Shown here in pieces: positions 44,659 to 54,299 of a stretch of DNA of 64,000 nucleotides (within the stretch, counting starts at the first letter, position 1; the number at the start of each line of letters is the position of its first letter). A model generated the notes under the pieces. The model was not told where the DNA came from. It was given only the letters and a program-made list of their open reading frames with translations, and did not search any database. Position numbers and translations under genes: made by a program. The stretch covers positions 87,961-151,960 of the forward strand of contig JADNRX010000107.1 of assembly GCA_015501595.1 (NCBI GenBank), written 5' to 3'. The stretch comes from Hymenopellis radicata. Its lineage: Eukaryota; Basidiomycota; Agaricomycetes; Agaricales; Physalacriaceae.

Positions 44659-44815
44659 CCCATCGACTCATGGGATGAAGATCGGGCAGCGCGTCTACTG
44701 GCCCGGTTCAAGCATTACTGCCTTGACCTCGAGGACGTCGTGTTGGGATCTCGCTCTGAGGTCTTCACCACTGATTGCCTTGGAACTCAAGAGGTTGTCG
44801 TGAAGATGGAGGTAT
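44659..44815 (+). other. Possible exon of a captured gene
   Basis: Open frame starting MPIDSWDEDRAARLLARF, through DLEDVVLGSRSEVFTTDCLG to TQEVVVKME, followed by a GTATGC donor. The VVLGSRSEVF...VVVKM text faintly recalls the glycine loop and lysine of a kinase N-lobe, but the rest is missing. Confidence 0.25.
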
Positions 44816-45246
44816 GCCGTTGGTAACTTTATTCTTCGCCGTCGGTGCTCGACTTGATGCGTAGTCAATGGGCCATTTCGAACGGGGTATGATGTGCGCA
44901 CCCTTGTGCGCTGCATCGCCTTGGCGAAACAGGTTTCGTATTGTGGCATCCTACTTAGCCGTACTCATTCGGAACTATCAGACTTGATGGCGGCCTGTGA
45001 CAGCCTGATCTCACTTGAGATCATGAGCCAAATCTTGAACTGCCTAGAGTGTGTTCAGGGCAGACCTGAAGTGTGTCATGACTCGAGTTGATTTATGATG
45101 GCACGAGTTGTCTCAAGATAACATCAGCCTAGTAAAAATGGCCCAAGATAACTTGAGGTATCTCAAGCTAACCACAGCACCTTAGGACACTGTTCATCGT
45201 AACTGACGTCCGGAGTTAGCATGAGGCCAAACCCTGTTTCGTGATG

Positions 45247-45334
45247 CACCACCCGCAGATCAGAGCTTCAAGCTTGCTTTAAGCCACGACCAGTTAATCT
45301 ACATTGATATTGCATCTTAATGCAGTACAAAGAT
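45247..45334 (+). repeat. Split direct repeat B1
   Basis: 88 bases (CACCACCCGCAGATCAGAGC ... GTACAAAGAT), matching 45686-45773. Confidence 0.9.
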
Positions 45335-45491
45335 TGTAGATTTATTAGAGTGAGGCACGAGCTTAGAGAAATCGAGGTCTTCGTACGGACATGTGATGCG
45401 GTAACTCCTTCCTCTTTCGTTACCGTCATCACGCCGAGTCGCGCGACGAAAAACTCTCGCATTTCAAGCTCGGCTCATCCTTTTTTCTTTC
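45335..45491 (+). repeat. Split direct repeat A2
   Basis: 157 bases, second copy of A1 (36167-36322). Confidence 0.9.
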
Positions 45492-45617
45492 CCACCCACC
45501 ACTCCCTGAGATTCAAGTCCAATCAGAGAATGAACTTGATGCAGCTGAGAACTTGCAATTGCTTCGCTCTGCTCTAGCACGTCAAGTCCTCGTGTCAGCT
45601 GCTGGGCCCACCCACCC

Positions 45618-45773
45618 ATCGCAGCTGACCGCGTTTCACAAGGATTTCAGAAACGTTGCTGGGGCCCGAAGGCTTCGCCTTCACCCACCACCCGCAGATC
45701 AGAGCTTCAAGCTTGCTTTAAGCCACGACCAGTTAATCTACATTGATATTGCATCTTAATGCAGTACAAAGAT
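45618..45773 (+). repeat. Right-end repeat D2-B2
   Basis: Contiguous D2 (45618-45683) and B2 (45686-45773), ending GTACAAAGAT directly before MYND coding sequence (GCTGTCAAGG). Confidence 0.9.
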
Positions 45774-47120
45774 GCTGTCAAGGCCGAGACCGACGCCCTT
45801 GTAGACCTCTTTCAATCCAGTGTCATCCTCAATATAGGTCGCCTTCGAGCAGTCAATCTTCAAACATCACGCCCTGAATATTATCGCATCAACAACTATC
45901 TCGCCACCGCTTATCGGGGTATCCTTTTCTTTTTCAGCATCCGACGCGTACTTTGTCGTCTCATGGACAACGACCATGTACGTTGGACGTGCGAGATGCT
46001 CCGTGCCATATCCGAATCGAAACAACTGCGTCAATTCGTCGTCATCGCTCCATTGCCTACATTTGTTGGGAAGAACAGCGGGGCTGCGTTGTTGACAATG
46101 AGCAATGCCTGTGTTTCCATTGGATTCACGCACCTCGATAATCTTATTGCCATCTTCGGACCCGCCGTGGCCCAGCAGGCGTTCAAGGAAGGGGCCGTCT
46201 TAAGCATCATTCGGATGTTGCATCTGGTTACTCAGTCATGCCCAAAGGTAATTCATGCTTCAACCAGAGACACCACTCTGCGAGAGACGACCAGCTTCTT
46301 GGAACATGCATCCGTATATCTCGTCTATCATTCTGTTTTAAAGTATGCCATTCGAACGGAGGAACAGATGCAGCGCTTTCTTACATCCGAACTCTTGGCT
46401 ACAACGTCTTGGAAAGCATACAACAAGCACCTCAACGACATGACGGCATTGTACGAGGTGTATCAACATCATCCGGTAACAATTTGCGATGGGCCTGAGG
46501 TCAGTCTATTCTCGTTAGCACGAAGGTTCTCGTATTCATTTGAGGGACAGTGTCCTAATCTCCATAGCCCTGAGCCATATCCTCTGCGCATATGTTCTGG
46601 GTGCGTAATATACTATTACTGCTCCGAAGCATGCCAAAAGCGTGCTTGGGGAGCCCGTCATCGGGAGATATGTCCTAGTCAGGAAGCGCGCGAATGTACG
46701 TCCTGGCACTCTGTTTTCGAGCCAATTGTTCTGACAACTTGAATAGCCTTCAGAAACATGGGCCAAGTTGTCACGTCGCGCGACGCCTTATTTTTTTGCT
46801 ATATTAGGCGAGAAGTGATGCGTGCCCATGTTGACTCTGACAAGTCTCTCGTCCGTCATCTGGACTTCTCGAAGTTTCCACCTGTCGTGGAACTGAGGAC
46901 CATAGATTCTTACAATACAGCAGGCACGCCCGAGTATGACCAGTTCCCAGAACTGCCAGACAATCACGGTGTGCCAATGGTGACTGTCATGCCGATGGGA
47001 GACAGTGTTTTCAAAAGGCTGGAACGATATAATGATCGTAATGATATGAGTTGCAGAGGAGTAATCAGATACGATCCTTCGGTTAGTTTCCGTGATGAAA
47101 CCAGCGAGACAAATATATAG
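45774..47120 (+). pseudogene. MYND protein, 3' part (right arm)
   Basis: Resumes the gene cut at 36166: AVKAETDALVDLFQSSVILN, then the MYND finger after splicing 46500-46552 (CDGPEC-PNLHSPEP, CSGC, YYCSEACQKRAW, HREIC), and a last intron at 46695-46745 leading to SFRNMGQVVTSRDALFF and a complete C-terminus ending at 47120. A base is missing near 46302 (GGAACATGC for GGAAACGCGC) so that splicing the 47-base intron at 46250 would break the frame, while keeping it would not. Confidence 0.8.
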
Positions 47121-47139
47121 GCATAATGTATGTCCATTA

Positions 47140-47530
47140 ACATGGCTTGCTCGTTGATGTATCTACTACTTCGACGGTGCGCGCTTTATACCTCGCATTG
47201 CCCGACACTTCTCTACGCGCCGTCCTAAGCCTGTATGGCCGGTCGGTCTTAAGATTCACTCCGACAGCCCACTCAGCTCGCGCTGCGACCGCTGGCTTGT
47301 CCGCCGCCGCTCCACCAACAACGACCGGCACGCCGTGTGACATGGAGTGCTGGAAGCCACTGTACCCCCGTTCGTCATAAACACATCGACGTGGTCAAGG
47401 AGGTCATCTAAGGGAATATAATCTACGATGTACCCGTTCTTGGGAACGACGAAGTCAGGCGGCAAAGTTGCACCATCTTTGCAGAATTTGACGTTCGTGT
47501 TCCGCCCCGCTCCCACTAAGTATACCGCGA
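47140..47530 (-). pseudogene. UDP-glycosyltransferase (GT1) C-terminal fragment, right arm
   Basis: Mirror of 19255-19747: NGYIVDYIPLDDLLDHVDVF, HGVPVVVGGAAADKPAVAAR, EWAVGVNLKTDRP. This copy keeps the HGVP motif and lacks the stop seen on the left, but has no N-terminal half. Confidence 0.7.
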
Positions 47531-47879
47531 GACAGACTGCATAGACTTTCGTCAGAAATTAGCAAGGCACTTCGATAGACATCCACTATCAGATACGAGC
47601 AAGACAACCACCAACGCCGAACTTGACGACCTTGTCAACCGACTGGTAGACGAAACGAAGGTGATTCTAGACGAAGTGGTCCCCAGGGCGAAACCATCGA
47701 CCTTCTCAAAATGGTGATGGACAAAAGACTTGACGGCGAAGCGGAGGAGGATCGGGTGAAGCGAAGATGGCAGAAGGCCAGAGATGAGGAGGACTGGGAG
47801 AAAATGTCAGAGGTGAGGAAGGATTATCGACGGTCCATCAAGGAGCAGAAGCGTGAACATTGCGCTGGAGGGAGTTGAC
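47531..47879 (+). other. Decayed charged coding text, right arm
   Basis: Plus strand reads AELDDLVNRLVDETKVILDE, and after a one-base shift KMVMDKRLDGEAEEDRVKR, WQKARDEEDWEKMSEVRKDY. It is coiled-coil-like and of unknown origin. The left-arm mirror (19046-19254) has further deletions. Confidence 0.4.
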
Positions 47880-47930
47880 GATAACATAGTGTCCATCAGG
47901 AATAATCATCGTAGTTCAAGTTTTTCGGGG
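47880..47930 (-). pseudogene. I66 B-type remnant, right arm
   Basis: Text IIPDGHYVIVNSLQRNV, then the break into the coiled-coil-like segment at the same place as in the left arm. Confidence 0.6.
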
Positions 47931-48961
47931 AATCAAACGTGGAAAGCAGACTAAATGGACCGATCCTGTTGTAATTTTCCAGCTGTGAAATGGTGAAGAT
48001 TCCATATGAGGGTATTGGGGCATGGGATGAGTCCGGCCGTAAGAACCTCCGAGTGCTGTGAATGTAGACGAATAAGAGCCTGAGACTAATTTCGTCAACC
48101 GTGAGAACTTGGGACACGTGGTCGTTCCGCAACTCTCTTTCCAACCTCCAGCTTGTCTCAAAAAGCGACAGGACGCGTTCCTCTCGAGCGCATTCGCCGT
48201 CGAACTTCAGACTATCATGTAGCTTGCAGTAATCCCCAGGGCTGAATACCGCTGGTCACCTGGCTGCGGCTGTTCCCATCCGTCTTTCCAAATGCATCCT
48301 GTTCATCTCAGGACAATTAAAAATAAGTACTCCTTCGCGCTAGCTCAGGCGATATCTTTATGGCGAGTTTGAAGATCCTCTATCAGAAAGTTTCAGAGCT
48401 TAGCGTTTCTTCATTCTGGTTTCCTTCTTCGACAAGTCTTCATTCTAGCTGTCACTGATGCGCGCTGTTTTCCGCAGGTCCTGTTCTCCGGATTAAATTG
48501 GCTCCCTGCACCTGGCAAGATTTTCCTTGCCCCGCGCTCTCTATGCTGGCGATGTACCTCTGCCCACGAGTTTCATGACACTTGCTATACGATATCGGAG
48601 TGAAAGTTCAGCGATGATGGGCTGCGGGCCATCGCATTGTCTTCTGTCATACTTGTCAACCCCTTACTACTTCCTGACCACTTTTAGATATCGAAATGCA
48701 CCCGACGAACCGCGGTAGACGGGTATGTCCAAACGCCTGTAATTTCACAAACGTTGACGCGTCATTTCTCTTCATAGGTTCTTTGCCTTCCTTCTAGGGC
48801 TTTGCTTCTGTCAGAATGACTGTCTTCGAAACTTTGTGTTAGCGCGACAGGCCCTGCACAGACTTCGCAAAAGCACACCATCGATCCGGACTTTCATCTT
48901 TCCATGAGCAAACAAATGTAAACGTTCCACTCTCAGGCGTTATTCAGGACTATCGGAAACC
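47931..48961. promoter_or_regulatory. Shared upstream region of divergent I66 pair (outer, right arm)
   Basis: Fourth copy of the conserved intergenic block; partner genes are the B remnant and A4. Confidence 0.5.
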
Positions 48962-48967
48962 TATAAA
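48962..48967 (+). promoter_or_regulatory. TATA box of I66 A4
   Basis: TATAAA, 44 bases upstream of the ATG at 49011. Confidence 0.6.
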
Positions 48968-49010
48968 GGTAGCCCTCTGGCCATTCTATTCTTCATCCCA
49001 CAAAGATACA

Positions 49011-49590
49011 ATGGCACCTATCGAAACCGGAGTCTACTCTATCACCAACGTTGGCCGTCAGCGAGCCGTCCAGCTCACGAACGGCAATTTGGGCACGCCC
49101 GTCACCATCGCGTACTACGCGGACCAGGATTCATTCAAGGTGGGCTTATTCGCGTTTCTTATCGGCTTGTTGGAACTAACTGCCCCTCTGAATAGTGGAC
49201 TGTCACCAAGAAGCGCGACGGCATCTACCGCATCGAGAACAAAGGCGCCGCTCGCAAGGTCTACACTGGCGACCAAGGTCAGCCCGGCACGGAAGTCACC
49301 GCGCGCACCCAGGACCAAGAGTGGGCCATCACGGAGACCAACGTCTCTGGAACGTACACGTAGGTGCTCATCTCCTTACTGCGAGTACTAGGATTCATCA
49401 GCTACAATATTCAGGATCAGTACGACTGGAACCTTGAACAACTGGCGCTGCGACTCTGGCGATGATGCCAGCTCGGTATGTCTCCGACCATTCTGGCGCG
49501 CATGTACTCAATTAACGAACTACTTGGAAGGTCACTTTGAGCCACCAAGCCGACAATAACGCGACTTGGTCTTTCGCCAAGCAGCACTAA
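49011..49590 (+). CDS. I66-like serine-protease inhibitor A4
   Basis: Start ATG at 49011, stop TAA at 49588-49590, four exons. Intact: APIETGVYSITNVGRQRAVQ, WTVTKKRDGIYRIENKGAAR, GTEVTARTQDQEWAITETN, ISTTGTLNNWRCDSGDDASS, ADNNATWSFAKQH. Mirror partner of A1. Its exon 3-4 text is closer to A2 than to A1, which hints at gene conversion between copies. Confidence 0.7.
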
Positions 49591-50275
49591 ACGTGTTCTC
49601 TCCCCCGGACGTCCTATGAGTATGTTTGGTTACTCGTAAAGGCAGCATGAAAGGTTGATTTTCTCAGGCGAGAGCAGTGGATGACAGTTGATGGGCGTAG
49701 GTTACCTTGTTGATACTCGCGATATTTTTCTGTTTGTTATGCCATTTTTGTTTTTACTTTTCCAATGCGGTCTTCAGAGTCGGAATTCTGAACAGGCGGT
49801 ATTCCCCACGATCATGTATCCGAGTCGTCTTGACGAGCAATCACTTCCCTCGATTCTCGAGCTGTTCAAAGTCCTTCATCGTAAGACCCGGGCCCTTCGT
49901 ACGGTTACGCTCACGGGACTGTCGACACGGTGTCAATCTTGTAATCGTTGTTTGATGAAATTAATCAATTCCTTCCTCCACCCACAACGAGCTCGTGCTT
50001 TTTCATCGCTCTCGTTGCGAATCAACCCGGCCCGTCCTTGTAGTCTGTAAAGTGACCGCGGTGTCGCCTCTCAGGTTCGAATTCTAATTTCTGATCAGAC
50101 ACTTTTTGGGAACGTTTCGCGTCGAAAGGTCAACAGGCTGTACGGGGCTCGAGCACTGGAAATGGCCCATGAATCTTCTGATAGATAACCTTCATAATGA
50201 AAACAAGAACCTTTAGTTAATCCACCATCGATAATATAGACGTGTCAGGACAGCAAACTGGGATGTCACCTTGCT
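49591..50275. other. 3' region of A4 and palindrome border
   Basis: Homology to the left arm continues to about 49862 (CTCGAGCTGT) and then stops. No gene is recognised up to the tRNA. Confidence 0.5.
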
Positions 50276-50355
50276 CCGACTTAGCTCAGTTGGAAGAGCG
50301 CAAGACTGTAATGGCTATCATCTTGATGTCGCCTGTTCGAACCAGGCAGGTCGGA
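50276..50355 (+). tRNA. tRNA-Tyr (GTA) with short intron
   Basis: Acceptor CCGACTT pairs with AGGTCGG; D arm AGCTCAGTTGGAAGAGC; T arm GCCTGTTCGAACCAGGC. The anticodon stem CAAGA pairs with TCTTG and the loop gives GTA at 50308-50310. An 8-base intron (50312-50319) sits one base 3' of the anticodon. Nuclear tyrosine tRNAs usually have an intron at this place. Confidence 0.92.
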
Positions 50356-50469
50356 ATGGGGCCCATAACCTGTTAAAACTTTTCAATTTTTGCTTGACAA
50401 TGAAAGTTCGAAACACCTACCAACAGGACAGATGGCTAACAAGGCGGACTCAATGGCGTGTTATGATGC

Positions 50470-50690
50470 CATAGATCTAGAGATCAGGCAGCCTAGACGC
50501 AAAAGGGCGGGACCGGGGAAGTGTCCATACCTCTGGCCCGTTGTGCACGACGTCGGCGGCTTGGGTGGCTACAGCATCGGGAGCGGCGAAGGACGCGTCG
50601 GTGTTGATGCTCGTGTTGCTGGTCAAAGGCCCAGGGTATCCGTTTGTACTCGTGATCGACAGGATTGACATCTCTCCATTGACTCTCACC
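50470..50690 (-). repeat. Conserved segment, inverse copy of 11173-11345
   Basis: Minus strand reads SILSITSTNGYPGPLTSNTS, INTDASFAAPDAVATQAA, DVVHNGPE and then a GTATGG donor-like site. See entry at 10970. Confidence 0.5.
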
Positions 50691-50693
50691 ATC

Positions 50694-51724
50694 ATGTCGC
50701 GCAGTCCTACCCTCAAAGCAGCCCTCAACTTTGTCTGTGACCCCTCGTCTCCTGGATCGTTCGCGATTTCCGTTCATCTCGCGGTACCAGTGGCGAGACA
50801 CTTTACGTGCGGGCGCACAATGTCCCTCTTCATAATCTTCGGGAAGATGGATATCATCCTTCTTTCGATGTCACCGGGTTCACTTGGAAGACAGTCCCTT
50901 TCAATGGCATTAACTCTGGAGACGGATGGGAAGACCGATGCGCGAAAGAAGCTTGCGAGTACGTTCTGTCATCCGCGTCGTGTCTACCCGTACACAACAG
51001 ACTGATTAGGCCCGCAGATGGCTAAAGGTATTCCTAGGAGCCCGAGCCTGTGCGCCTATGAATTGGAATCTACGGTCGGATTTCATTCTTATTGAATATC
51101 CCACCTCTGAAGAGTTTGTAGACAACGAACAGTGAACAGTACTACCTCAGATGACGACACTCTCAGCAACGACGATCAGGCTTTCAAGACACTTGCTCAA
51201 GAGCCGTCTTCTGCTGCACACATTGATGTCAATCGCGAGCGCGTAGCCGACGAGGTCTTGAAAGCCTTTGGTCCTGGCACGCCGTACTCGACTGCCAACA
51301 GACTCGCCATGATGTAAGCATTTCTTCTTCCGCAACCAACACCAACCCACTGAAGCTCAGACGACCACGAGAAACATATGGCGTCCGTTGAAGGGCCCGG
51401 TGACTGATGCGCCCCTTGTTCTCTGTGACGGGCGTTCTCTAGACCCGGTCGACCTCGACCAAACAACTGACATGGTGAGTCCACTTCAACGCCCTCAATT
51501 TGAATCTGGTCCGCTAATCCTGTTTTGCAGTTTGGCGGCGGATACTACGTCAAATTTAACCGTGAGAGTCCTAGTCGCGTCTGAATAATATCATCCTCAC
51601 CTCATGTTCAGCAAAAATGAAGTGGGTTTACCTTCATGACCAAATGCCAGATGAAATTCTGCTATTCAGACAGTTCGGACAGCAGTACGACTCGCATTTA
51701 TGGAAGCTGTTTCTTCTGTTCTAA
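50694..51724 (+). pseudogene. AsaB/CmcJ-type iron oxygenase-like gene, decayed
   Basis: Candidate start at 50694 (MSRSPTLKAALNFVCDP). After a frame change, HNVPLHNLREDGYHPSFDVT, GFTWKTVPFNGI. Further on, SSAAHIDVNRERVADEVLKA keeps an H-x-D pair, and NIWRPLKGPVTDAPLVLCDG, RSLDPVDLDQTTDM and KWVYLHDQMPDEILLFRQF are strong marks of the family that includes gibberellin GA4 desaturase-like and CmcJ proteins. Introns 51476-51530 and 51561-51610 have clean borders. The region between 50980 and 51130 does not join in frame, the splice before NIWRP is out of phase, and the second iron-binding histidine near the C-terminus is missing. The substrate is unknown. Confidence 0.6.
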
Positions 51725-52217
51725 CATACACTTGTAGTGGTGGCGCATGAAAATGGCAATCCGGCATATGTGGCGCATACCTCGTGTAAGTGTGACGGAA
51801 TTCAGCCTTGTGAAGAGAAGCTTATGGGCCCTCAGTCATCAATAAGGATAGGCCAGATGGAGAATTTCTTAGAAGCAGCATTGAAGTTCGCTGCGCCGTT
51901 GTGTATTAAGATGACGACCTGTCGCGTCAAGCGTTTCAGAACTATAGAGGTCAACATTAATTTCCGATGTAGCCAATCCCAACTGTACAACTCACGGTCA
52001 TCCTCTGGAGACACGTACCGATGAAACCTGTTCTGACTCAAGCTCTACTCGTTCCGCAGTCAAACGCACCTCGTCCTGCGTTACCGAGATCCCCAGCACA
52101 TGTGCTCGTCAACTGCGCACTACTCACCACTGCAATACGCCGCAGTACGCCAAACCATCATAAAACGTCGAAACTGATACTGAACATGTTAAGACCACAG
52201 TCGATTCAGCAACGTCC
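51725..52217. other. Intergenic, no gene recognised
   Basis: About 0.5 kb between the oxygenase fragment and the acetyltransferase. A short open frame at 51737-52024 has no domain. Confidence 0.4.
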
Positions 52218-52828
52218 ATGTACACCACAGAACATCTGCTCTTGCGGGAACTAAAAAGTTCCGACTGCGACCCTCTGCGCGCTATCTGGAACGATCCCCT
52301 CGTACAAGCCACTGGCAGCACCACATATTGCGCTCCTATGAGCGAACCGCGTTTCGCCGCTGTCTTCCGGAGTGCTGCAGAGACGGACATGTCTGTCCTA
52401 GTCAAGGCCGTAATGGAGACGTTAGACACACACGAAATCATCGGTGTCATTGGGTTGCGGATCCCTTCTGCGAAGAACCGAGATGCTGTTGTAGAGATCT
52501 TTATCGGGAGGAAATGGTGGGGAAGAAGTATGGAACGGAGGCGATGACGTGGTTGGTCGACCACGCGTTTCTCGAGCTTGGGATGCACCGCGTGAGCCTC
52601 CAAGTGTTTGGAGAGAATGAGCGTGGGGTAAGGCTGTACGAAAAATTGTGAGTCTTTTAACGTTTCAATGATGAATGGGAACTACTAGACGGCTTGAATA
52701 GAGGGTTCAAGGTAGAAGGAACGCGGAGGAAGTGCAATTGGCGGAATGGTCATTGGGAGGATATCATTGATATGGCGATACTAGATGAAGAGTTCGAAGC
52801 GATTCATGGAGGAGCAGGTGACCGATAG
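52218..52828 (+). CDS. GNAT-family N-acetyltransferase, one frameshift
   Basis: Start ATG at 52218 (MYTTEHLLLRELKSSDCD). Middle strands HEIIGVIGLRIPSAKNRD and VVEIFIGRKWWGR lead into the acetyl-CoA loop; then YGTEAMTWLVDHAFLELGMH, RVSLQVFGENERGVRLYEKL and, after the intron 52648-52701, GFKVEGTRRKCNWRNGHWED and the stop at 52826-52828. This is the RimJ/RimL-like (Acetyltransf_3) layout, which transfers acetyl to amines or protein N-termini. In the G-run at about 52517-52521 one base appears missing, shifting frame between WWGR and YGTEA. That may be a real mutation or a homopolymer error. Confidence 0.75.
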
Positions 52829-53050
52829 CATATTCGCCGGTATATAAATGATATGAAAGCCCACATGCGAGTGTCCGGCAGGCTCAGAAAGAAACAGCAG
52901 CAAGGTCCGGGGAATTTGTTGCGTTGCGTGGTGGTGTAGTTGCCTGAAAGAGGTTCATCCCAAAATGGCAAAAAATACTGAGGCGTGGGAGTTTGTGTCA
53001 CATTTCAATTTTGACGGCCGGCTCACATTCTCACCTGTTTCCGTGTTTCC

Positions 53051-54172
53051 ATGCCGAAAGCTGGTCCTTCGAAAAAAGCGCGTTCAGGCAGGGAAGTAGA
53101 CCTCTCGCTCACGCCTGCCGGCATCGGAAAACCCCTCTTTTTCTGCTCTTCCAACCGAATTGATTCTCCTCATCATCTCGGAATCGTCTCCTGACGAACT
53201 AGATCGTCATGATACGTTGTTTGCCCTCTCACGGACGTGCAGACACCTCAGGCATATCACTCTCGACATGACTTGGTCTGTATTTGAGGTGGTTCGTTCC
53301 CGTTATCCCGGAGGTGAGCTATAGTTTTCCGGACATTTAGGTCTGTTTCCTGACCCGCGAGAAGATTGGTCGAAGGGGCTCGCGGACGACCTGGAGAGGA
53401 AGAGCAACGTTCTTATTCAATTAACGCACTTACATCCTCTTGTGCAGTACGTTTATATTTCCTGACTGACGGCCGTCTTTATATACTTACTTGACATCTA
53501 GCACTGTCCGAGTAATTCTGACGCGTCGCCGCAGCGAACAAGTCCTTCCTGCCTTCGCCGCCTGCCTCTTCAGGCTCACAAGCGTCACCAAGCTCGTCGT
53601 TGCTAAAGCCCACACTGCAATGACCACGCATCTCAAGGAAGGCTTCGACGGTTACACGTTCCGCCATATCCGTGAAATTGAGCTCCCTACCCAGGCTCAC
53701 AACGTCTTGCGGTGTTGCCCAGAAGTACGTATCGTGACCGCCAATGAATTCACGAACATGGAATCGTCCAAGCTGATCTCAGCTATACGGGCAGTGTGCC
53801 CTCGCGTGGAAGAGGTTAAGGATTTTCAATTAGATCTGAAACAACTGAAGAGTTAGTGCTTTCCTCCTCGTTCCGTATGTTCCTCACGTGTATTTCAATC
53901 TGTTCAGGCCTTTCAAAGGCAGCTCCAAATCTGCGCATCCTCGGGCGAGTCACGCTAAATCGCGATGAATCTGAAAATGTATGTTTTCATTCTTTTTTAC
54001 TGTAGTACCCGACCGAGTGCTCAGCAATGATTAGGATGCTGTTATAAAACAACTGAAGTCTTTCAAGCGGTTGACTGAGATCTGGACATACGCGTCCGAG
54101 TCCAACCTTGCATTCCAGGAGGCTGCTCGAAAATCCTATACCGTAAACCTGCTCGATAGACGTCGCCGGTGA
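53051..54172 (+). CDS. F-box domain protein, possible frameshift near the start
   Basis: N-terminal text MPKAGPSKKARSGREVD from 53051, then the F-box LPTELILLIISESSPDELDR and LFALSRTCRHLRHITLD in the +1 frame, so one base is off in the run AAAACCCCTCTTTTT near 53128-53142. Introns 53314-53361, 53447-53501, 53852-53907 and 53979-54034. Later text: LIQLTHLHPLVHTVRVILTR, CLFRLTSVTKLVVAKAHT, EIELPTQAHNVLRCCPEV, ending LLDRRRR-stop at 54170-54172. Probably an SCF adaptor of about 320 residues; substrate unknown. Confidence 0.65.
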
Positions 54173-54299
54173 CGCCCGTTCAGCGCTGGTTGTCAGATAA
54201 CATTTTTTGGACGTACACGAGTGAAGGACGACAAGAATCTGACTAAGTATATGTACAATAATGACACTCAGTAGCAATGTAAGAATGATAGTAATGCAT

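Larger units (their letters stand above)
41349..45246. mobile_element. Nested 3.9 kb insertion inside the retrotransposon
   Basis: It separates D1 from B1, which are adjacent in the intact right-end copy (D2-B2). Its ends show a short imperfect inverted repeat (left CATCAGGAAACTGG, right end reading inversely CATCACGAAACAGG). Near both ends a motif CAAGTTATCT/CAAGTTACCT is repeated, three times at 41499-41530 in one orientation and inversely around 45110-45170. No transposase is recognised, so it is probably a non-autonomous DNA element. Borders are estimates. Confidence 0.6.
36167..45773 (+). mobile_element. Ngaro-like (DIRS order) tyrosine-recombinase retrotransposon
   Basis: A 9.6 kb element with gag-like, reverse transcriptase/RNase H and tyrosine-recombinase frames, no LTRs, no integrase, and split direct repeats: A1 36167-36322 at the left, and at the right D1 (41273-41338), B1 (45247-45334), A2 (45335-45491), then D2-B2 (45618-45773). 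The B1/A2 junction (CAGTACAAAGAT-TGTAGATTT) equals the right end joined to the left end, as expected for a circular intermediate in this class. The target site, known from the left-arm MYND copy, shows no target duplication, again as expected for recombinase integration. Fungal Ngaro elements are known from Phanerochaete. No methyltransferase domain was seen, which favours Ngaro over DIRS1 proper. Confidence 0.88.
32640..49862. repeat. Right arm of the large imperfect palindrome
   Basis: Mirror of 17256-24597 (see there), interrupted by the retrotransposon at 36167-45773. The arm also mirrors 26420-26635 at 32205-32500. Net arm length without the transposon is about 7.6 kb. Confidence 0.85.

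Noticed and set aside
45759..46742. Free-standing gene starting MQYKDAVKAE
   Set aside because: The first codons belong to the retrotransposon end; comparison with the left-arm copy shows it is the 3' part of the split MYND gene.
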